Source: Crocodylus rhombifer
Taxonomy: Eukaryota; Chordata; Crocodylia; Crocodylidae
Length of the DNA stretch: 64,000 nt
NCBI GenBank assembly: GCA_038503035.1
Contig: JAVSML010024265.1
Span: forward strand, 62,001 to 126,000
Direction of reading: 5' to 3'
Notes under the pieces: generated by a model
What the model was told of the DNA's origin: nothing
The model's database searches: none
The model's input: the letters and a program-made list of their open reading frames with translations, nothing else
Program-made: the position numbers and the translations under genes
In this document: one piece after another, positions 34,906 to 47,005 of the stretch
How positions within the stretch are numbered: position 1 is the stretch's first letter
Layout of the letters: each line of letters begins with the position of its first letter

Positions 34906-37900
34906 CAATTGTATTTGAAACGATAGCTTTGCAAGGTGCGACATGCCCAATTCATCCATGTGTGCAGGTGAACTCAAATATCCAGTTCCTTATACACCGG
35001 CAATAACAGTTTCATTGCTTGTCAAGAGCATGAGGGAGGATGATCCTATGAAGATCTGCACAATTTGCTGTGAGTGATGGGTCTACAGATGATGAGGCTT
35101 GGATAATGCTACCAACTCAGCATTTGACACAAATTAGCATCCTCTTTGTACCCATCAGCAGAAGGAGAAGAAACTCACTGGAATTGGGCATAGAGACTAC
35201 AGTCACATCTACACCATAAAAGCATCCTGCAAAGGAATGATGCAGTGAAGCATGACACACCCAGGGTGTGCACACACCACATCCTGAAATACCTGTACTG
35301 TGTCACTAGGTGCCCAACAATAAGCCCTCCTGTGAGGCTATGCTGTATGTCCAGTACCAAATCAAGTTGGCTTATTGTTACATCTCTGTCCAGCTGTTGT
35401 GAACAGAGGGATGTGGCACACCCCATTGCAGGTCTCCCTGGCATAGTCCTTTGGGGGTGTAGACATGTTTTATGTTATCTTCTCATTATTAGAGACACAA
35501 GCTCTTCATTATATGAAGAATTCAGGGGGAGGAGGCAACCTTGAAATATTTGTGTCTGCACCAAACCCCTACTGTGGATACAAGAGGATTTCAGTTGTGA
35601 CAGTTATCAGTCTCAAGCCTGTCATGGACAAGAAGTAAGGTTTTCAGAAATGCAATTTATATAATGTATTCTTCTCTCTTCCTAATTTCATTTTATTTCC
35701 TTTTTCTGCAGTACTTTTAGTTTCAGGGAGTTCCTGTGATCTGTGGGTAAGTCCCATTGCATTTTTCTGTTTTATTATTATCTCTATACATTTTTATTTG
35801 CACTGTGTATATGTATTTGTATTTATAATATAAAACTCTCAGTAAACACTATAAAAAGAAAAAATGAGTGCAATTGAGCAACTACTTTGTGCAGACAATT
35901 TCTATGATTAGATGTACAAAACAGAATATTTTTTGTGCAAATGTAGAATTAGGTGCATGTCTTGGCCTTGGCTTGCGCTAATAACTCTTTTGAACATGAA
36001 ATTATGTTAAGTGCAAATAATAGTTATATTATTGTTTGTGAACATTTTTTTCAGTACTAGGTGTTACATTTTTCAGTCACTCTCTCTTGCTTGCTTAAGC
36101 CTACATGCACGTACCCATGCGCACACGCGCGCACACACACACGCTGAGGTGAGAGAGATTATCTGAATCCAACCTAAACATTTTAATTTTTCAGTAAGCC
36201 ATTTACTAAAAACACAGTTTAACCAAATGAAACCTTGTTGCATCTGGTCTAAGAATGTTTATTTCAAATAGCTGCATGGGATTTGTCATAGCCATGATGT
36301 GTAAGGTCTTAAAAAAATAGTCATGAACAGATTCTTAATTGAAAGTAGGCTGCTAATCACACAGCTATATCCAATAAATGCCTACTATCAAAATAAGTGT
36401 TAGAAGGACAGCATTTTCAGTGCAGATGGATTAGGAAATAGACAGGTTTCGCTCCTCAGCCAGCAGTGATCTCTGAAATTCACTGGCGAGGAATTCATAT
36501 TTTTGCCTATATTGTCCTTCAGAGGATGTATCTATTGCACAGTGTGTTTGGACCTTAAAAAGAAAGAGTTAAGATTCAGATAGATCAAATGTTAAAGCAG
36601 TTCGATTGCATTCACTCTACACAGAACAAAGTGGGAAATATAAACCCTCAGATGCCCTTCTGTATTTTACCTACACTCTTCTTCCTGGAACAGTTCAGCC
36701 AGACACACAACTGATTACTTTTGCCACTGTATAATGAATTTTACTCCACTATACATTTTGGACATTCAGAACTTAATAAATCTTTAGAGAAAAGTCTAGG
36801 TCAGAGCCTGTACAGTGCAGATTCCAAGCTTTTTACCTGGCGTTCTGATTAGCTTTCCTCAGATGCTCATTTACTGATGTGAGGTTTGGACTTTAATGCT
36901 ATAACTGCAAAGCACAGCTTAGCTTGCTTGTGCAGAGCCTGCCATCTCCTGAGATTTGTTTTGGAACTGCTGGAAACCAATTTGCCTTACTTGCACTAGC
37001 TCTTCAACTCAAACTGGCAAACTGACTGGTTCACATCACAGAATCTTTTTTATAGCTTGTGTATGAGAATAAAATATTAAGTGCCCTAGGCCCATTTAAT
37101 GTGCATATGTGGTGTGTTTTCCTTGTGTGCACCCGTAATGTATAGAAAACAGAGAATTTTGTCTTTGACCACCAAAGGCATGCAAATTCAAAAAACTTCA
37201 AACCCTTCCCCTGCAGTACACCTCCAGAGTGAGAAAGCCAAAGTCATTTAGGAAAAGTCACACATGGGAAGAGACCTTGAAATTTTTTTAAAGAGCTTTC
37301 TCTACTATCTCTCACTCAGAATGTTTACAGTATTCCCTCGTCAGTGATTAGCACTGCTACGCAACTATGCTATGCAAACAGCAGTCATTCGAGGTGAGAA
37401 GGAGGATGGCTGAACATGTTCAGAAAAAAACTCTACCTCCCCCATCCTGGAGTGTCCATTTCTGGAAATGAACTTGAACCAAATCTGAAATGTTTGAATA
37501 AATATTTTTCACTTTTGTTTTTTACCAAGGACCAGAATTGAGTCAGTGAGCAATGGAGGGAAACTTGGGGAGGAAAAGGGATAGTTTAGGAACACAGAAA
37601 ACAGAATGCTATAACCCAGACTGTCAAAATGTATGTTGCACATGTCCAAATATGAAACTTTTGACAAAATGTTTAAGAGGAATATATTCCCAACTCCATA
37701 TGTCTTTAGGAGAGTTTATGATTAGCACATATTTTGCTTTTTCCCAGAAGAATAACACTATTATCAGATAGCTTTTCCATTTCTTTTAAAGTTGTACAGT
37801 TATACTGAAGGCAGAAAAATAGACTGAAATACAAGCGACTTTGCAAATTAACAGCATAAAACAAGCCATCATCAGAGTAGATGTAAGTAAGTAGAGCTGG

Positions 37901-37984
37901 ACAGGGGTTTCTTTTGGTGAGCTGTTTATTCACTGACAAATGTGGGTGGAACTTGGCAAACAGCTCAGATGAGAAAATGCCAAA
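34906..37984. other. Unannotated AT-rich DNA
   Basis: About 3 kb without a supported gene or repeat, apart from a short alternating purine-pyrimidine tract at 36118-36143. Confidence 0.45.
36118..36143. repeat. Alternating CA/CG tract
   Basis: ATGCGCACACGCGCGCACAC followed by more CA units. Strict purine-pyrimidine alternation with CpG steps, a sequence prone to left-handed DNA. Confidence 0.8.
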
Positions 37985-38420
37985 TATATATACAGAAACA
38001 GACTGAGAAGCGGGCAACACGGGCAATTGCCCAGAGCACCATAGACAGGAGTGCGCCAAACACACACACACACGAGCAGCCCATGCACACAGCAGAGCTT
38101 TCCCCCCACACCACCCCAGGCAATCCCTACTCCAGGTAGGAGGAGTGGTGCCCATTGCAGCCCACTCCCTACCTCCAGCTACTGTTTACGAGGAGCCAGG
38201 CTGGGCACAGATGGGTGGTGTAGCGCCTGCTCCAGTCCACCTGCCTTGCTCCTGAACAGCTGCACTGGTGTCTGCCCACTCAACTCTTGGTGCATCCTGC
38301 TGTTCTGCCTTCCTACCAGATTGTGCCCCACTCCCCTGCATGCCTGTCTCTGCCTGCAGCCATGGCAATGACTTGGAGGTGGTCATTCTCAGGCCTTGTT
38401 CCCACCCAAATTCATCTTCT
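37985..38420. repeat. GC-rich block, possible DNA-transposon remnant
   Basis: A sharp rise in GC against AT-rich surroundings. GGGCAATTGCCCAGAGCACC near 38020-38039 is a palindrome-containing phrase I associate with hAT-type repeats of reptiles. A CA run follows at 38057-38073. Termini were not identified. Confidence 0.3.
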
Positions 38421-38424
38421 TGAA

Positions 38425-39950
38425 CATGAGTGACCAGAACTGTATGGAGTATTCCACGTGATATTTCACTAGTGCCTTGTACAATGGAATAAATACTTCC
38501 CCTATCTTCTTATTACATCATAGAATTTTTTTTGTCTCTTTCATGACCACATCAAACTGGAGGCTCAGCCACCCTGTGATCAACCAATACATCTGGTCTG
38601 TGTCTTCCTCAATATTTCCAACTAAGACGTTCCAAGCTTATAGCAAAAATTCTTCTAATTAGTGCCTAAATTCATGGTCTTGCCCTTTGCACAATTAAAT
38701 TTAATTCTATATCTATTACACTAATTGTCAAGGTCATGTAATTCTTTCCATATGATATTTTAACCTTCCTCTGTACTGGCAGTGTGTCCCAACTTTGTGT
38801 TGTCAGCATCTTTCATTGGTCCACACTCCCTTCTTATGTCAAGGTCATTAATGATCAATGATCAAGAAAGATCAATCTGAAGATTGAACCTTGAGGAATT
38901 CCACTAGTAATCCCTCCCCAATCTGGTATTTATGTCATGATCTGCCTTTTCGCTAGTTTCTAACCATCTAATTCTTCCCTTAATCACCATCTTCTCCAAC
39001 TTTGTCTATCACTTCCTGTGGGGCACCATATCAAGGGTTTTTTTCCAGAGTCCACAGAGATGTGATTTACCGTATTTCTTTTGTTTACCAGATCTTGTCA
39101 AAGCAAGATATCTGATTAATATGGCATGATCTACTGTGGCAAACCCCTGTTGCATTTTATCCCATTTTCACCTTATTGCCATATCCTTTTAATTAGTCTT
39201 CCTTCCATACTTGTTCTAAAGTCTAATTTATTGGTAAAATCAGAATAATTGACCTGTTGGTACCTCATTCACTCCTTTTCCTTCTTGAAGACAGCTCTAA
39301 CATTTGCCATTTCCTCTTTTGACTGATTTATTAAAAATCATTTTTATTGGACTTATGTTCTCATGAGTCAGTTTCTTCAAAATTCTGACATGAAGATTAC
39401 TTGGACCCACCAACTTGATGAGTGCATTGATCTCTTCAGGTTCTGATTCTGTTTCATTTCGTTTCCATTTTGATATCATCGCTGTTATTATCCCTCTGTC
39501 CCTCCCCCCATGTTTATCATCATTGTCCTGATGATGAGAATAATAATGATAACTGAGGCCAAGTATTTATTCAGTTTTGGGGTGTACATAGATTATTTTT
39601 AATCTCTACCCCATCCTCACTGCACAGTGGTCCTGAATCTAATTTTCTTATATTGTCTCTTATCTGGCTGAAGAACCTTTGCTTATTTGTTTTAATGTCC
39701 TTTGCAAGGTTTATCTCAGCTTGAGTTTTAGCAATTTTCACTTTTATGCCTACACTTCTTAACTGCTAAGATGTAGTGGGTTTCTCTTTCCTTTTTTTTT
39801 GCTGATCAGTACTTTTTCCATCTCCTTCTATGCTCTGTGTTTACTTCTAATATTCTTTTTGATGTGGCCATTCATCCAATTTGTCTGGAGTTCGTGCCTA
39901 TAAGATTTCCACCCCTTCCCTCCTCCCCACTTTCTTGGGATACATGTTTA
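38425..39950 (-). mobile_element. Ancient CR1/L3-like LINE, reverse transcriptase region
   Basis: Read on the minus strand the block follows, phrase by phrase and in the same order, the younger CR1 at 54.2-55.9 kb: TTGAGGAATTCCACTAGTAA at 38891-38910 (antisense of the xSGIPQ box), TTGTCAAAGCAAGATATC at about 39095, AAACCCCTGTTGCATTTTAT at about 39143. The minus frame at 39297-39479 keeps the N-terminal RT signature EEINALIKLVGPSNLHVRIL followed by LTHENISPIKMIFNKS, corresponding to the CR1 segment where 'GPDgihPRVLKEL' is usual. Stops and frameshifts are frequent. This is among the oldest LINEs in the window. The 5' boundary at about 39950 is where orientation appears to flip. Confidence 0.72.
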
Positions 39951-39964
39951 TTTCAGAGAGTTTA

Positions 39965-40195
39965 TTGTATGTAGTGAGGACATTGTAGAAAAAGTAATCA
40001 TAGAAAATAATTTTGGATCAAGTGAACAAGAGATGATTCCATTTAAATTAAGCAGAAGAATAAGTAAAACATGGTCTGTGACTAAGGTTCTTGATTTCAA
40101 ATGCACAAATTTTGAAAAAGTTTGCAAACTAGTTAATGAATGCAACAGGACTCAACAACTTGCACATAGAGAAGGCATGACTTCTTTAAGTCAAA
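39965..40195 (+). mobile_element. Inverted 5' segment of the same CR1/L3-like LINE
   Basis: The plus strand is open over about 55 codons from 39977: EDIVEKVIIENNFGSSEQEM, then IPFKLSRRISKTWSVTKVLD and FKCTNFEKVCKLVN. This order (NNxGxSDHEMIxFKL, then VLDFRRADFxxLRxLV) is the linker after the endonuclease domain in CR1/L3 ORF2, which lies just upstream of the part found in minus orientation at 38425-39950. Opposite orientation with the segment's upstream end at the joint is what 5' inversion during target-primed reverse transcription (twin priming) gives. Two independent old copies are the alternative. Confidence 0.55.
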
Positions 40196-40605
40196 GATGA
40201 AAAAAACTGTGCCTAAAATAACTTCACCTTGTGTTAGTTAAGGGATTGTTTAGAGAACAAATCTCTTGGGTATCACATCTAAGACTACGGTGGCACAGTG
40301 GTGCGGATGCTTTATTATAGTTGGAGGCATGGATGTGAACTCTGTTCCACACTCCTATTGAAGGCCACCCCCAGTTTGTAAATGACTACCTCTTCATTCA
40401 GGATGAGGGTTCAGAAGCAGCTGGATATGTTGCTAGTTGCATCATCTCCCCTGTGTCATTGATGATAGAAACTGGTGTGCCTCACTATGTTGGCTTGATA
40501 GACTATTTGGCTTGGGCAGACCTGTGACTTATCATTATTAGTAGCATTTGTTCTCTCACCTGTACCCAGCAAGAGAGACTACCATAATGTCACAGTTCCT
40601 GGTAG

Positions 40606-41708
40606 TACAGTCAGGCTTTGATTTACATGGTGGTTACGTTCTTGAAAAAACACCATGCAAATAGAAATCATGTAAAAAAGATACCGAGGGTCTACGGCAA
40701 ATAAGGGTTTAGGTTCCAGATGCAGCCGATAACGTGGTTGATAAATATGCATGCGCGCAGCTGCAGTGCAGCACGCAGGCAGCAAAGAGCAGAGCCTGGC
40801 AGCTTGAAGAGCTGGTGTGCTGGAAAGGGAGGGGAGAGGAAAGGGGCATGGGGAGGGCAGATCAACACCCCCCGCAATGAGGGAGGAGTGGGGCAGGGGC
40901 AGACACTGCTCCACCAGGATGGGGCGGGGCGCAGGACGGAGCCACTGCTTATCTGGGGCGTTGCGGGGGGGTGGCTCCTGCCAACGTGCTCACCCCAGGA
41001 GGGCACATAGGGGTGTGTGCCACCAGATCTGTGCAGGGTAGGGTGGGCAGGCTACAGCTGCAGGCTGGAGTAAGGGCTGTGCTGGGATTTTCTTGGTGGG
41101 GGCTGGTCTCAGGGTGGGCGTTGGCAGCACTGGAATGGGGCTACAGGGGGGGCTTCAGCCACCTCAAATTTTGCCATAGCCCCCCCATAGTCCCCTTCCA
41201 GTGCTGCCACTGCCCTCCCTGAGCCCAGCCTGGCTCAGCCCCCATTGAGTACAGCCCCATGCAGCCCTGGCTCCAGCCTGCAGCTGAAGCTTACCCCACC
41301 TCATCCCATGCAGATCCAGGGAGCACATGCACCCTGCCCCGTGCCCTCCCAGGGTGTTTACAGTGGTGGGAACTATGCCCCCCAAGCTTCCCAGATGAGC
41401 CATGGTTCTGTCCTGCACCTGCCCCAACCTGGCTAGACAGTGCCTGCCCCAGGCCCTCCTTCACTGTGGGGGGCATCAATCTGCCCCTCCCATGCCCCTT
41501 CCCTTCCCTTCCACCACAACACAACACACTTACCAGCTACACTGAGAAGCGACCAGCTGATTCTAGACACATCTGTGCATCTTGGCAACCACACTGCACC
41601 GTGTAAAACTGAATCCATACCTTTTACAGAAATAAAGGGTCACAATTAATTGACCATGCATAACTGAAACTGTGCAAAAAATACTGTGCAAATTGAGGCC
41701 CGACTATA
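40606..41708. mobile_element. 1.1-kb foldback element with Tigger-like ends and TA TSD
   Basis: The element (40608-41706) begins CAGTCAGGCTTTGATTTACA. Its right end, reverse-complemented, begins TAGTCGGGCCTCAATTTGCA. TA stands on both sides (40606-40607 and 41707-41708), as for Tc1/mariner-pogo (Tigger) elements. Nearly the full length is an inverted repeat centred at about 41157: GGCAGATCAACACCCCCCGC (about 40856) mirrors the CCCCCCACAGTG/ATCTGCCCCTCC region (about 41464-41490), and CAGCTGCAGGCTGGAG (about 41055) mirrors CTCCAGCCTGCAGCTG (41270-41285). Frames of 60-115 codons on both strands encode similar peptides for this reason and are not genes. Confidence 0.85.
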
Positions 41709-41939
41709 TTTATCTCTTTAATAACATTACAGAAATCTCTATCCAAATATGTTCCTGGAAGACCATACTGAACTCTTGGACTACCCCATGGGAACCTCCT
41801 TTACAATCCTTTACCAAAGTGAACTTAACTCAAAATGATTTTGTTTTATTCACACTAGCTCTTAATTCTTTACAGCCTGTCATGTCATTAATGTACAGCA
41901 CTATCCCACCTTTACCTTTAGTCCATATTTGAGTCTTTA

Positions 41940-42480
41940 TGGGTGTGAAAAAGCATTCAAACAACCTGACTTGGGTTAGGCAGCTTACTTTAACCTGCCT
42001 AAACCTGAGTCAGTTTTTACCACACGTAGGCATTCACCCAGGCAGCCAAAAATAAGTAAGTTGGGGGGAGTGGGGCTGATGGGATTGGGGGCCAGTGGGT
42101 CTGTGGAAAGGGCTAACAGGTGCCAGATGGACTGGTGGGTTGCAAGGGGGTGGGGGCTGGCAGGTCCTGAGGAAGTAGTTAGGAGTAACAGGAAGGTTAA
42201 AACAGAACAGCCTCAGGGCTGTGATGAGCAGTTGGACTTTCCCAAACATGGGTCTGTGCTGTGGGCAGGCATTTATTAGGCCAAGTTAACCCATTTTAGA
42301 TCAGGCTGATGCAATACCTAGGCTGATGCAAAGTCAATTCACCTCCTGAGGTGACCTAATTTTGATCAGGTGCAACATTTTTAGGGTGATTTAAGCCCTG
42401 TTAATGCCTACACAACCCGGCATTTAGATTGACCTAACTTTGGTTAGGTCAATCTAAATGTGACACTTGTATGCACCCTG
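41940..42480. mobile_element. Hairpin-bearing MITE (candidate)
   Basis: A stretch with GGGTGTGAAAAAGCATTC at its left and GTATGCACCCTGTAC at its right (GGGTGxxxxxxGCAT inverted), repeated words such as GGCTGATGCA near 42304 and 42322, and a perfect subterminal hairpin at 42421-42460. No coding capacity. Exact borders and duplication were not resolved. Confidence 0.45.
42421..42460. repeat. Perfect 18-bp-arm hairpin
   Basis: CATTTAGATTGACCTAAC, a four-base loop TTTG, then the exact reverse complement. It lies about 20 bp inside the presumed right end of a MITE. Confidence 0.97.
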
Positions 42481-44522
42481 TACCTTTATTTGCATCTCTC
42501 CTGAGCAGTGCATACTCTTGAGCACCTCTGCTTCAGTCAGGATTGCTATTCTATCATACCTCTGTTATCTCTAGAATATTCATTACCGGTTTCATATTCT
42601 GCACCAGTAGCTCAAGTTCCTGCATTCTGTAGTCCAGGCTCCTTACATTAGCATCCAAACATTTTAGTTGTTTCCTTTGAGCCATGCCCAGACACAATTC
42701 TGTTAGTTAGGTGACATCTGACATTTGGGACCTGAAATAGTTCAAATTCTTCTTTTTAAAATGATTGTTTTGTTTAGGAAAAAATTATGATAATTTCAAA
42801 AAGGAAACTAAAAAACCAAACTACATCATTTCACTTTGGGTCAAAGGGAATATTTCACTTGGCCTGAAACAAGTGTTTTCACTTTTTTATTTTGCTAAAA
42901 AAACAAGCAGGAACAAAAAAATTTAGTTTGTGTTGATGGAAAATTCAAGCAGTAAACAAACAAAAAAATTAGTTATTTCTGTATTAACTGAACATTTTTG
43001 CTTGCGGTTTACTTTTCCAGAAATGCTTGGTTTGTAAATCAAACAGTTAGTGTCTAGATCTACACAGAAATTCCTTAAGCAAAAACATCTCCAGCAGGAA
43101 CATCCTTAAAAGGTATTCAAAAATTCTGAATGGAAAGCTTCTAAATGCATATGTGAAATAGGTGATATTAAGTAATTTATCATATATAAACTATTCAGCT
43201 TATGTTCTGGAAGCACAGGTAGTGTGTTAATTCTCAATGTAGGGCTATAAAATAAGCTAAGTTTGTAATCTCCAGCTTTATCATTCTGGGGTTGTAGGAA
43301 CATCAACATTCTGACTGAACAATACCATTAAAACATATTTTTTATGCTAACATATCTCTAAAATTGCTGAATAAATTTGGTTACATATTCTGAAATAGAT
43401 TTGTCTTTGGGTTTGGACCAAGCATGGTAAATTTTGTGCCAAAGAAATTTGATTGACATAGATAAAAGAAACTGAAACAGTAGTTTAAGGAAGTAGAAGC
43501 ACACACTTTAATCCAACATGAACTACACTGATTGCACTCAAGACTGACTACAGCACTTACGCTGCAGCATGTGTAGGCTAATATGTCCGGAAGCTAATGT
43601 GTCCTGAGGGCCAAGATTTGCCCTGATAATTGTAAGACAGCTACAACTATTACCTTTACAAACATATATTAACATTCAGTAAAAATTTTAGAAGTAGGGT
43701 GAATTAGCCAATGCTGATCTCTGGGATATTGCTGCTAAAAAAGTTTTCTGACCTAGTTAGGTTAAAACTAGCTATATAAAGCAGTATATCTCTATACTGC
43801 GTTGCAGTCACTGTGACTGCAATGTAGACAAAAACATAGGAGGTGCCACCTATTCTATTGATCCATCTTGTTATCAACAGCTAGCAACCCATCATAAAAC
43901 TCCTGAGTAAATTTTGCTTATTCTGGTAGGTGCATGGTTTATTAACTTGACTGGGTATAAGAAATATAAGTGGGTGTCACCTTTGAGTAGAGACAGTTAA
44001 GGACAAAGACAGGGAAGTCTTGCAGGAAAACCTAGGCACAGTCTGGCTTGGGGAAAAAAAAGCTTCAGTTAAAGTTTATATTTTGTTGTTGTCATTTTGG
44101 TTACCAACAAAGCCAACCCCTAGGAAGGGGTCAGTTTGACCTTATAGTGTCACACAGAGTTTATTTGAGCCAGAGTGGGAATGCCACCTGCTCACACAAA
44201 GAAATTCAAAGCCAGCCTGTCCTAAATCATGCCATTGCACTCAGTTATTGCATATACATCCCCCAGCACAGCATGATCTTATGTATTATATATACTGTAA
44301 TTAGGCAAAATGGTGTGAGTTAAGAATAAAGTGGCAGCCTTAATTACTGATTTTTCTTGCTGTTTTTGTTTTCTCCAGCACTGTTACTTTTACAGGTTTT
44401 TTTCCTCTCTGGGCCAAGTTCTGAGGTACTTATTTATGGCACAAGAGTAATCCAAAGTATATACTTACTCAGAAATGCAAAAGAGGCATACAATGGTACT
44501 CCTCTGCAGAGGCTTTCTAGTG
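42481..44522. other. Unannotated AT-rich DNA
   Basis: No supported gene. Adenine- and thymine-rich runs lie near 42760-42980. A perfect short palindrome at 43802-43822 may mark an unrecognised MITE end. Confidence 0.4.
43802..43822. repeat. Perfect 21-bp palindrome
   Basis: TTGCAGTCAC, one central T, GTGACTGCAA. AATGTAGAC follows directly, a word resembling TIR ends elsewhere in the window. Confidence 0.9.
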
Positions 44523-44755
44523 TCATAGTATAGTAGTTTTCAACCTTATTTCCATTTGCAGACCCCTACAAAACTTTGAATGGAAGTGCAGACCCCACTG
44601 GAAATTTTGAAAGGAGGTGCAAACCACTTTGAATTGTAAGTGTGGGTATTCACATACTTTTCATTGATTACAGTCATCTTTCGCAGGGCCCTTAATCATA
44701 GGGTGTGAGCCCCCATGGATCTGTGGACCATAGGTTGAAAACCACTATCATAGTA
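44523..44755. mobile_element. 217-bp hAT MITE with perfect 8-bp TSD
   Basis: The element (44531-44747) begins TAGTAGTTTTCAACCT and ends AGGTTGAAAACCACTA, nearly exact inverted termini. TCATAGTA flanks it on both sides (44523-44530 and 44748-44755). Internal phrases GCAGACCCC and CATGGATCTGTGGACC suit the hAT group whose ends read CAGTGGTTTTCAACCT. No coding. Confidence 0.9.
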
Positions 44756-46500
44756 CATGGAGGATGGGGGCAAGATTGGGAGAAGCAGCCTCACAACTGC
44801 TCCCTTTCCCACACATTGGAAGCAGAGGTTGAGCTTAGCTACACTAGACCCTCTCTCCCTCCCATTTAACCTACTGACTAGCTAAAAGGGCAGTTGTTTT
44901 ATGCTAGTTCTAGGGACTGGTGCACATTACTTCTGCCCTGGAGCAAAGCAGGATTCAGGGACTAGCTTGTGGCTCTCTGTCATAATCTGGTCCCTAGTCT
45001 GGTGCTGCAATGTGTGACTGCTTTCTTGGGGTTTGTGGCTGTCACAGTCTAAGCCTTCATGCGCTCTTCTCAGTCCTTATGTTGACGGAAGTTTGCTTGT
45101 CTAAAAATCGAGTAGGGTCCCCTGGATTTGGTCCCCTGTTAATATGGTGACTGATACTGTGACTTTTTTTCCCACAGAGTGCTGCACAGTGAGAGTGTTT
45201 CTAAAAGCTCTGCATAAAATGTAAACAAGGTAGAAGAGTTAGGTCTGTAATGAGCATCCTCTCTGCAGAAATGATGCTCATGCAGGGATGAAGCTCTTCA
45301 TTCATTTGAGCTCATCTCACTCCATGACATGTATTTCTTCTTATAGTGTAGTAGCTATGAATCCATAACAGTGCCACAGCACGTGCACATTAGATATTAG
45401 CTGCGATTGAGTTTGAATGTTGTCATTTAACAAAGAGAGGAACAAGCCTGGGATCAAAAAAATTTTGATTTAATGGGATTAGAAAGAGCTCCATATACTC
45501 TATGTGATTTTTTTTTTATGGTTGCACACTGTGTCAAGAATTTGGTAATTTATAAAAATTCTTGATGGAAATATATGAATATACCAGTCAAAGTAATAAT
45601 TAATTCCCTTGAGAAAATGCTCATTAAAAAAAAATCTGTTACAAAAAAAGAAAATTCTGAGAAGCTGAGAGATCACAATGTAAGCTAGCTGCCAATTAAG
45701 CTTTCATGGGGCTGAGAGGAAAATGAAGGCAACAATATAGCTTTCTGGCTGGGGATTTGATCTTCCAGATAACCTCTGAATTGCAGTGTTTCACTTACTC
45801 AAAGCCCTGCTGAAATACATCCTGGTTGATTATGCCATAATACTGTACACTTATCCTCACACATGAGGAAGTAGTCTATTACTCACAAATGTATTTGGTT
45901 ATGAACAAGACACAATCACATTCTTTTCATAAGTGAGTCCATAAGGAAAAGTGCAAAATTCTTCTAATTTTTTCATGGTATTTTCCAATAAATAAGTGTT
46001 CACTAATTCTTCTGCTGGGCACTTGATTGTACATCACCACATATTTTATTGGATCATTTAGCTGGGCCAACTATATGGCTACATGCATAAAAATTGGTTT
46101 GATAACATATGGTAATATATGAACCTTCATTCGCAAGAGCAGGTGGCTATTCTAAGAGTAAAACTGCCCAATACATTTAGTTTGAGAAGTAAACCTTAAT
46201 AGAATTTAAAAGCCCTGTTAAAATAGGACCCAATTCTGCAACATTTATCCACCTGTTCATGTGAATGGTCTCATCCAGTCCAAATCTAATCTCACTGACT
46301 GGTGTAGTTTGAAGTCAGGACAGTTATATGAATGTAATACTGGTTCAAATACAATGGAAACAAGGATGTCAATTCTTAAACTTAAATATAAGGCCAAATC
46401 ATTGCAATATTCTAGAAAATCTGCACACTGTAGAGAACGACATACTTTATTGTGCTGCCAAAATTACCCAGTGACAGAAAAGTCATCACATCATGGGGCA
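44756..46500. other. Unannotated DNA
   Basis: No supported gene. A fragment at about 46228-46275 (GACCCAATTCTGCAACATTTATCC, then GTTCATGTGAATGGTCTCAT) recalls the GAAGTCAATGGG-type palindromic repeat. Confidence 0.4.
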
Positions 46501-46683
46501 GGAATCCACAAGTGACTGGTGCCTCCTGAGTCTGTGGAGGGGCACCCGCAGAAGCTGCTGCCAAGGACAGCAGCAGGGACGGGGCTGATGAGCACCTGCA
46601 GAAGCCACAACTGCCATCAGCCCTGTCGGGGGGGGGGGCATATGCCCCCTCAGGCTTCCCCTACCAGTCGCCTATGGGATTCC
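46501..46683. mobile_element. 167-bp hAT-type MITE
   Basis: The element (46509-46675) begins CAAGTGACTGGTGCC. Its right end, reverse-complemented, begins CATAGGCGACTGGTA, so both ends carry GACTGGT. The flanking octamers are GGAATCCA (46501-46508) and GGATTCCA (46676-46683), 7 of 8 identical. The centre has a run of about 12 G. No coding. Confidence 0.68.
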
Positions 46684-46934
46684 ACGTATTAAGTTAGCTG
46701 GATAGACTCTAGGCTTGGGGCTCTTTTCACTGCTAGCATATTCAGGAGTGAAGTGCACACTGCAAATGGAAGCATTTTGTTTTTACTGTAGACCATGCCC
46801 TGGATTTTGGGACCACCTCATGGCTTTCTCACCCCTTGGTGCATCAGTGTGCTCCTGATCTAATCAGGAGGGCTTGTCTACTAATATACTTTCAGGAGTC
46901 CCACTGATATTCCATTTGTATGCTTACTTTTGAC
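46684..46934. other. Unannotated DNA
   Basis: Short unremarkable spacer. Confidence 0.4.
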
Positions 46935-47005
46935 TGGGCCCAAAGTCCATGAAAATCAATTGAAAGGCTCTCATTGATCCCACTGATCTTTGGATTAGGT
47001 CTTTG
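46935..47005. repeat. Short palindromic dispersed repeat
   Basis: GGGCCCAAAGTCCATG near the left and CCACTGATCTTTGGATTAGG near the right pair imperfectly around TCAATTGAAAGGCTCTCATTGA. I recall this palindromic type from turtle and crocodilian DNA. Confidence 0.4.

Noticed and set aside
39965..40195. An independent host exon with a good open frame
   Set aside because: The residues follow the post-endonuclease linker of CR1/L3 ORF2, and the frame adjoins the antisense RT part of such an element.
40720..41606. Many 60-115 codon frames on both strands
   Set aside because: They lie in the arms of the 1.1-kb foldback element; plus and minus peptides resemble each other because the arms are reverse complements.
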